Source of the DNA: Neoalteromonas facilis | Lineage (GTDB): Bacteria > Pseudomonadota > Gammaproteobacteria > Enterobacterales > Alteromonadaceae | Assembly: GCF_002807665.1 (NCBI RefSeq) | Contig: NZ_PEAY01000001.1 | Location: forward strand, 806,001 to 870,000 | Reading direction: 5' to 3' | Length of the DNA stretch: 64,000 nucleotides | Notes under the pieces: model-generated | Told to the model about the DNA's origin: nothing | Seen by the model: only the letters and a program-made list of their open reading frames with translations | The model's database searches: none | Part shown: in pieces, positions 1-8,110 of the stretch | Position numbering within the stretch: the first letter of the stretch is position 1 | Layout: each line of letters begins with the position of its first letter | Position numbers and translations under genes: made by a program

Positions 1-212
1 TCAGAAACGCTTGTTTCTCCCTGAATAATCTCGTACACCCCTGGGAGCGATTTATCCAAACACCCGAGGTACTGACTGAGATGTCCTTGTGGGTCCATAT
101 CGACAGCGACAACTTTGTGTCCCTTTAGCGCCAGCGCATCAGCTAGGTTGGCGCACATAGTTGTCTTGCCAACTCCGCCTTTTTGATTAACGAAACTAAT
201 GTTTCTTGTCAT
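1..212 (-). CDS. parA: ParA/Soj-family ATPase, partial (3' end outside window)
   Basis: Only the first 70 codons are present. They encode a deviant Walker A motif, KGGVGKTT at residues 11-18, followed by the VDMDPQG switch segment, which is typical of ParA/MinD-like ATPases. The ATG overlaps the stop of the preceding cheW by one base (TAATG), so it is translated as part of the chemotaxis operon. ParA homologues inside che operons (ParC in vibrios) position chemotaxis arrays at the cell pole, and that role is inferred here from context. A general chromosome-partition ParA is less likely because no parB or oriC-type genes are seen nearby. Confidence 0.85.
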   Translation of the reverse strand, partial: MTRNISFVNQKGGVGKTTMCANLADALALKGHKVVAVDMDPQGHLSQYLGCLDKSLPGVYEIIQGETSVS

Positions 213-709
213 TACTCAGCGCTACTTACATCCGAAATTTGTGACCGCACTTCTTCAAAATCGCTTGATTCAAGCAATTGCTCTATATCCAACAGCAAAA
301 TGATGTTCGCATCCCGTTTAAACAGACCAAATATCACTTTGTTTTTGGCGTTTTTAACGTTGGGAGGTTGGCGAATATCATTCGGCTTTACACTCATCAC
401 GTCAGACACGGCATCAACGACAATGCCCAGCAATCGAGATTGGGAGTCACTTTCAGCCTGAACAATGACTACAACCGTTTTATCACCAATACTGGTATTG
501 TCGCTGCCAAGCACAATACGCAGATCAACAATGGGGACTATGGCTTCACGGAAATCAATAACACCCAACCAACCAAAGGGTAAATCAGGTAAACGGCGCA
601 CGGATTCTAAGACGCGAACTTCCTGAACATCCGTGATGTTGATGGCGAACAAATCACCACCAACATCTAAGCTCAGCAATTCCAGGTTTGACTCCATTGC
701 AGTATTCAT
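212..709 (-). CDS. cheW: CheW-like coupling protein (second copy in operon)
   Basis: A 165-residue protein that is a single CheW domain, the usual length for the family. The segments FAINITDVQEVRVLE near the N-terminus, GWLGVIDFREAIVPIVDLR in the middle and DAVSDVMSV towards the end match the beta-barrel fold that links chemoreceptors to CheA. It differs clearly in sequence from the other CheW at 3278-3769, so it is not a recent duplicate. It starts 3 bp after the receptor stop and overlaps the parA start. It may couple a second receptor class or shape the array. No catalytic function is expected. Confidence 0.9.
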   Translation of the reverse strand: MNTAMESNLELLSLDVGGDLFAINITDVQEVRVLESVRRLPDLPFGWLGVIDFREAIVPIVDLRIVLGSDNTSIGDKTVVVIVQAESDSQSRLLGIVVDAVSDVMSVKPNDIRQPPNVKNAKNKVIFGLFKRDANIILLLDIEQLLESSDFEEVRSQISDVSSAE

Positions 710-712
710 GAA

Positions 713-3250
713 TTAAAATTCTTCCCATTCTTCGTCGTTCGACTGATAGGTCTGCTTCACCGATTTGGGCGCTTGAGCACCAGACACTTTAACCGCGGGT
801 TTAGGTGCTGAAGGCTTAGCAACAGATGCTCTAGGCATTGGTGCAGCACCAGCTGACCCAGTGCCATCATCCTCAACTTGGAAGAAGGATACGCGCTCTA
901 CCATTTCATCCACTTGCTGTACCGAAGACTGACTAGCCGATGAGGCTTCTTCAGCCAAGGCTGCATTTTGTTGAGTAATATCATCAAGCTCTGCCACAGC
1001 CTGGTTTACTTGGGCGATACCACTGGCCTGTTCATTTGTCGCGTTGTCCATATCAGCGATCAGAGACGACAGTTGATCAATATTGGTCAGAATTTCTTTC
1101 AGAGACTCGCCGCACTGATTAACCAAGTCACTGCCTGTCATAACTTTCGATGAACTATCATCAATCAACTCTTTAATTTCTTTGGCCGACGTCGCCGAAC
1201 GCTGGGCCAAATTCCGCACTTCATTGGCCACAACAGCAAAGCCCCTACCATGCTCTCCGGCTCGTGCGGCTTCAACAGACGCGTTAAGAGCAAGCAAGTT
1301 GGTTTGGAACGCTATTTCATCTATCACACCAATTATCGCGCTAATTTTGTTTGAGCTTTCGGTGATTTCTTCCATTGATTTCACCGCGCTTAAGACGATA
1401 TGTTCGCCCTTATTGGCTTTAACCCGCGCGTCTTCAGCCGCGCGATTCGCTGTCGAGGCATTTTCAGCCGTACTTTTCACATTACCCGTCAACTCTTCTA
1501 AGCTAGCTGCCGTTTCCTCAAGGTTGGATGCTTGTTTTTCGGTACGCTCAGACAATTGGTCATTACCCAACGACAATTCGTGATTCGCTGAACGAATCGA
1601 ATCTGCACTGGTTTTAATCGAGGAAATAACGTTATTAAGACGACGCGTGGTGTCATTCAGTGCATTTTTAACTTCGCCAAACATACCTTGGTAGTCATCA
1701 ACAATCTGCACTCGCATATCCCCTTCAGATACGCGCTGTAACGCTGTATTCACATCGCGTACGAAGGCATTCACAGTCTGTGAAAGTTCATTTAAACCAT
1801 TGGCAATATTGAGGAAAAAGCCTTCCTTATTGTCGGTTGCTATCAGAGCACCCAGGTTACCCTGCGCGACACTGGTAACGAGTTTTTCGACTTCTTGCTC
1901 CGTTTCCACTTGCAGCGTAACGTCAGCCCATTCAACCACGAAACCAATACGCTCACCGTTACCGGTAAATACGGGGTTTGCAATCAAATCAAAGCGTCTT
2001 CTTCCCACTTGTATACGTGTTCTGTAGGTTGAATTAAGTTTTTCCAGCATGCTGCGTTGATGCGCTGGATTTTTATGGAATTGGTCGATATTTCTGCCAA
2101 TCAAATTGTTGGCATCAAAACTAGGCAGCTCTTTCTTAAGATCAGATTCAGCCAATTTCATCATGTTTTGAACAGAGTTGTTCATATACACAATGTCTAG
2201 ATTCGCGTCAGCCACCATCACATTACTGGAAACACCGTCAAGTGCTGATCGCACTCGCGCATTGTCTGCTGCGATCTTTTCTTGCTGTTTAAGCTCGGTA
2301 ATATCAGCCCACTCAAGCGCTGTACCGATACGTTCTCCACTACTGTCAATAACCGGCGTTGCCGTTAATTGAAAGACCAATTCACCTAAGCTGATTTCAG
2401 TTTGATAGGTATCGGTGAGACGATCCAGTAACGTGCGTTGATGAGCCGGACTTTTATGGAAGGTATCAATGTTGACACCAACAAGCGCATCTGGGTTGAA
2501 GTCGGATTTGAGCAATCTGAAAGTGTCGACATTGTCTTTCATCATTTTATTCAAACTTTTGTTTAAATAAATGATGTTGTAGTCATTGTCGGCCAACATA
2601 ACATTGGTATTAACGTTATCTAACGCGACCTGCAAACGAGCGGTATTGCGCTGTTCTTTTTCCTGTTGCAGTTTGAGGGTTAGGTCATGCCATTCAACGG
2701 TAAACCCTGCTGGTTGATTGCCTTGATTAAATAATGGCGTTACCACTAGGCCAAAGTGCAAATCCCCAACCTGAATGTTAGTTTCATATTTGCTGGTTAA
2801 ACGCGCTAACATTTGACGTTGATGCTGCGGGTTCTTGTGGAAAGTATCAATGTTCACACCTATCAAGTTATCAGCACTGAAGTGTGGTAACGCTTTCCTG
2901 ATTTCGGCTTCGTTTGATCGCAACATACTGTGCAAGGTGCCATTGACAAATGTGATGTTGAGATTCTCATCGGCCATCATTAAATTAGTCGATAAACCTT
3001 TCACCGCATTATTCAGCAAGTGAGCATCTTTCTCTTTTTCATGCAGCATTGCTTGGGTATCAGCAATGGTTTCAGAACTCGCTGACTGGGCTTGCTTAAA
3101 CCACGCTATTGCCGCTAACACCGTTACCAGTTGGAATATAAAAATGGCGAATACCCAAGGCGTGAGGGCAAATTGCCAAAGCGCAACGCCTAATCCGGCG
3201 ACTGCCAATAAGACAGCTATGAGAATAAAGCTGTTCTGGTTGTTTTTCAT
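713..3250 (-). CDS. aer2: Methyl-accepting chemotaxis protein with three tandem haem-type PAS domains (Aer2-like)
   Basis: An 845-residue chemoreceptor. Two membrane helices (about 7-25 and 32-50) are separated by only a few residues, so sensing is cytoplasmic. Three PAS repeats follow (about 80-191, 208-318, 335-446) with an exact 127-residue period. Each carries FHK(N/S)P-x-HQR (His138, His265, His392) and an EW-x-D motif (Trp187, Trp314, Trp441). A HAMP-like linker and the MCP signalling hairpin, with EIAFQTNLLALNASVEAARA, come next, then a Pro/Ala/Lys-rich tail ending in EWEEF, the xWxxF tether for CheR/CheB. Pseudomonas Aer2 binds haem through a PAS histidine and stabilises oxygen with a tryptophan 49 residues later. 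That spacing is present three times here. Oxygen sensing is therefore a well-grounded inference. Confidence 0.9.
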   Translation of the reverse strand: MKNNQNSFILIAVLLAVAGLGVALWQFALTPWVFAIFIFQLVTVLAAIAWFKQAQSASSETIADTQAMLHEKEKDAHLLNNAVKGLSTNLMMADENLNITFVNGTLHSMLRSNEAEIRKALPHFSADNLIGVNIDTFHKNPQHQRQMLARLTSKYETNIQVGDLHFGLVVTPLFNQGNQPAGFTVEWHDLTLKLQQEKEQRNTARLQVALDNVNTNVMLADNDYNIIYLNKSLNKMMKDNVDTFRLLKSDFNPDALVGVNIDTFHKSPAHQRTLLDRLTDTYQTEISLGELVFQLTATPVIDSSGERIGTALEWADITELKQQEKIAADNARVRSALDGVSSNVMVADANLDIVYMNNSVQNMMKLAESDLKKELPSFDANNLIGRNIDQFHKNPAHQRSMLEKLNSTYRTRIQVGRRRFDLIANPVFTGNGERIGFVVEWADVTLQVETEQEVEKLVTSVAQGNLGALIATDNKEGFFLNIANGLNELSQTVNAFVRDVNTALQRVSEGDMRVQIVDDYQGMFGEVKNALNDTTRRLNNVISSIKTSADSIRSANHELSLGNDQLSERTEKQASNLEETAASLEELTGNVKSTAENASTANRAAEDARVKANKGEHIVLSAVKSMEEITESSNKISAIIGVIDEIAFQTNLLALNASVEAARAGEHGRGFAVVANEVRNLAQRSATSAKEIKELIDDSSSKVMTGSDLVNQCGESLKEILTNIDQLSSLIADMDNATNEQASGIAQVNQAVAELDDITQQNAALAEEASSASQSSVQQVDEMVERVSFFQVEDDGTGSAGAAPMPRASVAKPSAPKPAVKVSGAQAPKSVKQTYQSNDEEWEEF

Positions 3251-3277
3251 TGTGTATTCCCCGTTTAACTGTACGCG

Positions 3278-3769
3278 TTAAAAGTCTGCAATATCTAGCA
3301 CTGCATCTATATCCAATAACACCGACATTGCACCACGTATGTCAGCGATCCCTGTCACAAATTTATCTGCGACCGACAAATCAAATTTTTCTGCATTCTT
3401 AATGTCTTCATCCGCCAAATTAACTACCTCTGATATCTGGTCGACGACGATCCCCATGGTTTTTTCACCTTGTTCGGTGACAACATTCAAGATCAAGACA
3501 ATGGTTTCCTTATCCGCTTCTCTGATAGGTAGGCCAAATCGTCTACGCAAATCTATAATTGGCACTATTGCACCGCGAATATTGATCAAACCCAGAATAA
3601 AATGCTGCGCATAAGGCACACGTGTCATGCTTTCCCATATGCGAATTTCTCTCACTCGTAAAATGTCGACAGCATAGGTAATTGAACCTAATGAGAAGCT
3701 AAGCCACTCAGACTTATTCTGAGTGTCGTCCTCTAATAGTTCAGCGTCTGTTGCCAGTTCTTCTGTCAT
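3278..3769 (-). CDS. cheW: CheW coupling protein
   Basis: A 163-residue CheW domain with ILRVREIRIWESMTRVPYA and ILGLINIRGAIVPIIDLRR, the conserved CheW core that binds CheA and receptor tips. I place the start at the ATG at 3769, with an AAAGGT ribosome site about ten bases upstream. A TTG two codons earlier overlaps the cheA stop and is a weaker choice. It lies between cheA and the receptor gene, the same position as cheW2 in the Pseudomonas aeruginosa Che2 cluster. It is presumably the main coupler between that receptor and CheA. Confidence 0.92.
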   Translation of the reverse strand: MTEELATDAELLEDDTQNKSEWLSFSLGSITYAVDILRVREIRIWESMTRVPYAQHFILGLINIRGAIVPIIDLRRRFGLPIREADKETIVLILNVVTEQGEKTMGIVVDQISEVVNLADEDIKNAEKFDLSVADKFVTGIADIRGAMSVLLDIDAVLDIADF

Positions 3770-3771
3770 AC

Positions 3772-5808
3772 TCAATGTACCTTTAACCTGCGCATCAATG
3801 CGCCAACATCTAATATAAATGCAACAGAGCCATCACCCAGAATGGTAGCCCCTGACAACTCATCAACTTTTATATAGTTAGCCTCTAATGACTTCACCAC
3901 TACCTGCTGATGATTCGCGAGTTCGTCGACAATTAAGCCAAAATGCTGCCCATCATGCTCAACCACAACAACAAGCATTTCGTCTGTACGGCTATCGCTA
4001 TTGGCCGAACCGAATGTTTCAGCCAGATTAAGTAATGGAATAAATTGAGATCGCCATTTGAACGACACGTCATGCGCACCAATTTCATTAATAGCTTCAC
4101 GCTTGATTTGAATCGACTCAATAATCGCCAACATTGGAATAACAAAGGTTTCGCCTCTTACCTTGACCAATTGGCCATCCAGGATCGACAGTGTAAGCGG
4201 TAACTTTATGCTAAATGTGGTGCCCTCGTTGGCTTCAGATTTAACATCAATTTGCCCACCCAATGACTGAATATTCCGTTTCACCACATCCATGCCTACC
4301 CCTCGTCCCGATAGGTCGGTGACGGCTTCAGCTGTGGAGAATCCAGGCGCAAATATAAGTTCTTTGACAGCTTGGTCAGATAAACGATCATTAGCTCCTA
4401 TAACGCCGTTTTCTATGGCTTTCGCTTTAATTCGATCGACATCTAACCCCTTACCATCATCGCTCACTTCAATGATAATATTTCCCACCTGATGGTAAGC
4501 CATAAGCCTTAGCGTGCCATTTCGAGGTTTACCATTCGCCTCTCTGTCTTTGGGTAACTCAATACCGTGATCAATACAGTTTCTGACTAAATGCACCATC
4601 GGGTCGGTCAGCTCTTCAATTACAGTTTTATCTACTTCTGTCGATTCACCGGATATCACCACATCGATTTCTTTGCCCAGTTGCTTACATAAATCACGCA
4701 CCATTCTGGGGAAACGACTGAAACAAAAATCAATCGGTAACATACGAATTTGCATGACCCCGTCTTGCAAATCCCGCGTATGTCGCTCTAGCTGACCTAA
4801 CCCCTCTTGCAGTCGCTGCAATTGAGGGTATTTTTCAGCATCGTTAAAGGTACTTAACATCGATTGTGTAATGACCAGTTCGCCCAGTAGGTTAATTAAG
4901 CCATCGATCTTTGATAACTCGACGCGAATAGATTGATTCGTTTTCTTGGGTTTACTTGCTGCAGCTGCTTTAGGGGCATCGGCGGGAGTTGCTACGCTAT
5001 TAGCCGCGCTATTTGTCGATGCAGCTTCAGCAACCGGTGCCTGAACGATCGCGTCTTCAACTTTAGCGCTATCATGCCCTTCTTCATCCAAACAACGGTA
5101 CTCTAAGCGAGCATCATCTTCGATCCACAAAAATACTTCTTTAAGATCATCAACACTCACAACCGAATCAGCATTAAGTGTGATCGTCCAGGAAAGATAT
5201 AAATCAAGAGGTTCAATATTATCTATTGCAGGTAAGTTTTGACTGTCACAGCTCACCATAATGCTACCGAGCTCCGATAGCTCCTCGATATACCTGAGGG
5301 GCTCGTTGCCGGATAACAATAATTTGGCATCAGGCGCAAAGGTAATTTGCCACTTATGCCCCTGAGACCGCTTGACATGCCCAGAACCAGAGGTCCCTGC
5401 AGATGTCGCAGCAGAAGCATCACTATCGATAAGCTGTTGCAGCGTGCCCTTAACCTGATCGATTAAGCCGCTATTAATCTCTTCGTCGATTTGGTAATGG
5501 TTTACCAGATTGCGCAGACAATCCAAGCATTCAAACAAACAGTCAACCACGTCTTGAGTAAACGCACGTTGACCCGCCCGGATCATGTCGAGCAAGGTTT
5601 CCATAAAGTGTGTGAAATCAGCTAACTGGCTCATGCCAAATGTTGCACTGCCGCCTTTAAGGGAATGCGCGGAGCGGAATATATCGTTTACGACTTCAGA
5701 TTCAATGTTGGTAATGTCTAACCCTAACAAATGTTGTTCAATCGAATCTAATGCTTCAGCACTCTCATCAAAAAACACTTGCCTAAATTTTTCCATTGGA
5801 TCAGACAT
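3772..5808 (-). CDS. cheA: Chemotaxis histidine kinase CheA
   Basis: A 678-residue CheA that autophosphorylates and passes phosphate to CheY and CheB. The Hpt domain has phospho-accepting His48 in SAHSLKGGSATFG. An Ala/Pro-rich linker runs to about residue 285. Dimerisation and HATPase domains follow, with VRNCIDHGIE (N box), DDGKGLD (G1) and GRGVGMDVV (G2). A C-terminal CheW-like domain starts around 540. All catalytic motifs are intact. It is preceded by an AAGG site and lies 14 bp after cheY. The linker region holds another weakly conserved domain that could bind CheY, but I cannot assign it by eye. Confidence 0.96.
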   Translation of the reverse strand: MSDPMEKFRQVFFDESAEALDSIEQHLLGLDITNIESEVVNDIFRSAHSLKGGSATFGMSQLADFTHFMETLLDMIRAGQRAFTQDVVDCLFECLDCLRNLVNHYQIDEEINSGLIDQVKGTLQQLIDSDASAATSAGTSGSGHVKRSQGHKWQITFAPDAKLLLSGNEPLRYIEELSELGSIMVSCDSQNLPAIDNIEPLDLYLSWTITLNADSVVSVDDLKEVFLWIEDDARLEYRCLDEEGHDSAKVEDAIVQAPVAEAASTNSAANSVATPADAPKAAAASKPKKTNQSIRVELSKIDGLINLLGELVITQSMLSTFNDAEKYPQLQRLQEGLGQLERHTRDLQDGVMQIRMLPIDFCFSRFPRMVRDLCKQLGKEIDVVISGESTEVDKTVIEELTDPMVHLVRNCIDHGIELPKDREANGKPRNGTLRLMAYHQVGNIIIEVSDDGKGLDVDRIKAKAIENGVIGANDRLSDQAVKELIFAPGFSTAEAVTDLSGRGVGMDVVKRNIQSLGGQIDVKSEANEGTTFSIKLPLTLSILDGQLVKVRGETFVIPMLAIIESIQIKREAINEIGAHDVSFKWRSQFIPLLNLAETFGSANSDSRTDEMLVVVVEHDGQHFGLIVDELANHQQVVVKSLEANYIKVDELSGATILGDGSVAFILDVGALMRRLKVH

Positions 5809-5822
5809 TGTTTGCGCCTTGT

Positions 5823-6185
5823 TTATTTAAGAACTTTGTTTACCACCGCGACTAACTTCTGCGGATCAAAGGGCTTCACAACCCACCCAGTAGCCCCTGC
5901 TTGCTTCCCTTCCATTTTTTTATCCTGACCAGACTCTGTGGTCAGCATTAGTATCGGAGTAAACTTATACGCAGGCTCTTGTCTGAGTAGGGTAATCAAT
6001 TGAATGCCATCCATTATCGGCATATTCACATCTGAAATAACCAAATCGAATTGTTGCGATTTTGCTACTTCTAGCCCTACTTGACCATTTTCCGCTTCAG
6101 CGACTTCATGACCTTGCTCACTTAACGTAAATGTCACCATCGCCCGCATCGACGCGGAATCATCCACAGTCAAAATTTTCGCCAT
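5823..6185 (-). CDS. cheY: CheY-like single-domain response regulator
   Basis: A 120-residue stand-alone receiver with acidic pocket Asp8/Asp9, phospho-acceptor Asp52 in VISDVNMPIMDG, the conserved Thr in MLTTES and Lys in VKPFDPQKL. No output domain is attached. As first gene of the che operon it matches cheY2 of Aer2-type clusters. Phosphorylated by CheA, it may act on the flagellar switch or on another output. The sequence does not decide which, since in Pseudomonas the equivalent CheY2 is not the main motor regulator. Confidence 0.93.
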   Translation of the reverse strand: MAKILTVDDSASMRAMVTFTLSEQGHEVAEAENGQVGLEVAKSQQFDLVISDVNMPIMDGIQLITLLRQEPAYKFTPILMLTTESGQDKKMEGKQAGATGWVVKPFDPQKLVAVVNKVLK

Positions 6186-6331
6186 TTTACTTCCTGTTTT
6201 TATAAATTCGTTAAATTGCTTCGAAGACTATAACGACCAACGCACTTAAAAACTTCAGCCGTTGTTGTAATTAGGTATAGCAGCATGTTGAAAAATTAAA
6301 AATAAAATTTCTCATTTAGATGAAAAAAAAA

Positions 6332-6345
6332 TTGATATAGATCAG
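6332..6345. promoter_or_regulatory. Possible FNR/ANR box between cheY and a divergent response regulator
   Basis: The sequence TTGAT-ATAG-ATCAG matches the FNR/ANR consensus TTGAT-N4-ATCAA at nine of ten positions. It lies 147 bp upstream of cheY and 84 bp upstream of the divergent regulator at 6429. AT-rich -10-like hexamers lie on both sides, but about 34-35 bp from the box centre instead of the ideal 31, so which promoter it would serve is unclear. Oxygen control would suit the oxygen-sensing receptor in the operon. A chance match is possible. Confidence 0.35.
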
Positions 6346-6428
6346 ATTCCTAGACTATGGTTGTTCTGAGTTATCTACTAAGATGATTCAATCAGATAGG
6401 GAAAATAAGCATTATCGAGGGCTAGCGA

Positions 6429-7589
6429 GTGGCTAAACACAAAGTATTGATCGCTGAGGATGACAGTGACCTATTGGCTGTACTCGAACTTATGTTGGAA
6501 GAAGATTTTGACCTTGCACTGGTAGATGACGGTGAAAAAGCCATCGCAGCGATAGAACAGAATCATTTCCACTTTATTCTCGTCGATATTCACTTACCCA
6601 AGAAATCCGGTTTAGATATTTGCGCATACGTGCAGACCTTACCCGCCAATGATCGCCCGAGTATTCTTGTGCTTTCTGGCGACCAAAGCGATGAAACCAT
6701 TAAAAAAGCCTATTCTCTTGGTGCAGGCGACTACATCGGGAAGCCATTTAACGTCGTCTCTTTCCATCAGCGCTTAATGCGCTTGTCGCGAGACATCAAC
6801 CAAATTCAAGCTCTGCAACAAAAAGACTCCAGCGTAAGAAACCTAGCCGAAATGGCCATGACGCAGGCATCTGCATACGGCTCAGGTTTAGAGTTACTTG
6901 CACGCTTAAACCGTGCTAACACCATAGACGCATTTATGGAAACGCTGGTGCAAGGTTTGTTAGCTCAGGGCTATCATTGTGCCGTTGAATTTAGAACGGA
7001 CACTGAAAATTATAATTATGATGCTGATACCAAAGAATGTAGCGAGAACGAAAAGAAAGTTTTTCAGCTTCTGCACAATCATGGGCGTATTTATAATTTC
7101 GGTAAACGTGCGATATTTAACGAGAACAATTCATCAATATTAGTCAAAAACATGCCCACAGAGGGCACTAACTCTTACGATGCTGCTATCGATTTATTTG
7201 CAAAATTAGTCCCTGCATTAGGCACTCGCTTTACCGCCTTAATGAATATACAAACCATGAACCAAACGCGTAAGTCATTGAATGAGACCATCGATATGGT
7301 GTCAAAGGCCATAGAGGCGATGGAAATTGAACGGCGTGAAAACCTGGAAAGTATTGCGACAAGTATCAGTTTGAGTTTTCATCAGTTAGAAATGACCGAC
7401 GAGCAAGAAGATTATTTTATTCAGTTAATTGAACAAAAACTGGAAAATAATCAAGCCAATGAGACGTTTAGTGAAGTGGTAACCCTGCTCAAACGCTGCG
7501 CTGAAAACCTCGCAGATGATGGTGTCGTTGAACAGGAAGAAACCGACTCCACCAGTGAGGTTACAGACGATGACATCGAGCTCTTCTAG
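6429..7589 (+). CDS. Response regulator with uncharacterised alpha-helical output region
   Basis: A 386-residue protein starting at GTG. The receiver (residues 1-125) has AEDDSD, phospho-acceptor Asp53 in LVDIHLPKKSGLD and the Lys of IGKPFNV. The remaining 260 residues contain no motif I recognise: no DNA-binding, GGDEF, EAL or HD signature. The segment from about 165 to 280 could be a GAF-like fold. The region 280-330 looks like a coiled coil (SLNETIDMVSKAIEAMEIER), and the tail is acidic. It is divergent from the che operon and precedes another receiver gene and a hybrid kinase on the same strand, which suggests one phosphorelay. Confidence 0.85.
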   Translation: MAKHKVLIAEDDSDLLAVLELMLEEDFDLALVDDGEKAIAAIEQNHFHFILVDIHLPKKSGLDICAYVQTLPANDRPSILVLSGDQSDETIKKAYSLGAGDYIGKPFNVVSFHQRLMRLSRDINQIQALQQKDSSVRNLAEMAMTQASAYGSGLELLARLNRANTIDAFMETLVQGLLAQGYHCAVEFRTDTENYNYDADTKECSENEKKVFQLLHNHGRIYNFGKRAIFNENNSSILVKNMPTEGTNSYDAAIDLFAKLVPALGTRFTALMNIQTMNQTRKSLNETIDMVSKAIEAMEIERRENLESIATSISLSFHQLEMTDEQEDYFIQLIEQKLENNQANETFSEVVTLLKRCAENLADDGVVEQEETDSTSEVTDDDIELF

Positions 7590-7642
7590 CATCGCCAGCA
7601 CCTATAATTTCATGATATCAATCAATAATATTTCAAATTGAT

Positions 7643-7670
7643 TTGACTCATTCGCAGCATGAACTATACA
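7643..7670 (+). promoter_or_regulatory. Sigma-70-type promoter upstream of single-domain regulator
   Basis: TTGACT (7643-7648) and TATACA (7665-7670) are separated by 16 bp and lie 33 bp before the ATG at 7703. An inverted repeat, ATCAAT (7621-7626) and ATTGAT (7637-7642), sits directly upstream and could be an operator. The assignment rests on the sequence match alone. Confidence 0.5.
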
Positions 7671-7702
7671 CAATAGTGAGCCATCGCAGTTAAGGGGTGT
7701 AA

Positions 7703-8080
7703 ATGGCACTGTTAAGCGGTAAGTCAATTCTGGTTGCAGAAGATGCGGACATTACCGCCGATATGCTCAGCTATGTACTGGAACAAGAAGGCGCGAATAT
7801 ATGCCGCGCCCACAATGGAAAAGAAGCCATTGAGCTAGCGTTGGGGGAACCGTTCGATGCTATTTTGATGGATATTAATATGCCTGAGGGCAATGGCTTG
7901 CTTGCAACCCAAGAGATCCGCAAGCGAATAGCCAAGTGCCCCCCTATCATCGCGGTTACTGGAGAAGATAGCTTAAACCTTGAAGAGTTGGTCAAAATGG
8001 GGTTCAGTGAGTACATCACCAAACCAATTGATTTTGCTCAATTATATTCAATCATTTTTTCCCATGTGTCACATCAATAG
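7703..8080 (+). CDS. Single-domain response regulator (receiver)
   Basis: A 125-residue receiver with AEDADIT acidic pocket, phospho-acceptor Asp57 in LMDINMPEGNG, the switch Thr in AVTGEDS and Lys in ITKPIDFAQL. There is no output domain. A ribosome site, AAGGGG, lies ten bases before the ATG. It is 30 bp upstream of the hybrid kinase gene and probably shares its transcript. It could be a phosphorelay intermediate or a sink for that kinase. It resembles receivers detached from hybrid kinases more than CheY. Confidence 0.88.
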   Translation: MALLSGKSILVAEDADITADMLSYVLEQEGANICRAHNGKEAIELALGEPFDAILMDINMPEGNGLLATQEIRKRIAKCPPIIAVTGEDSLNLEELVKMGFSEYITKPIDFAQLYSIIFSHVSHQ

Positions 8081-8110
8081 GCAGAGAACAGAGTTTCAAG
8101 GAATGCTGAT

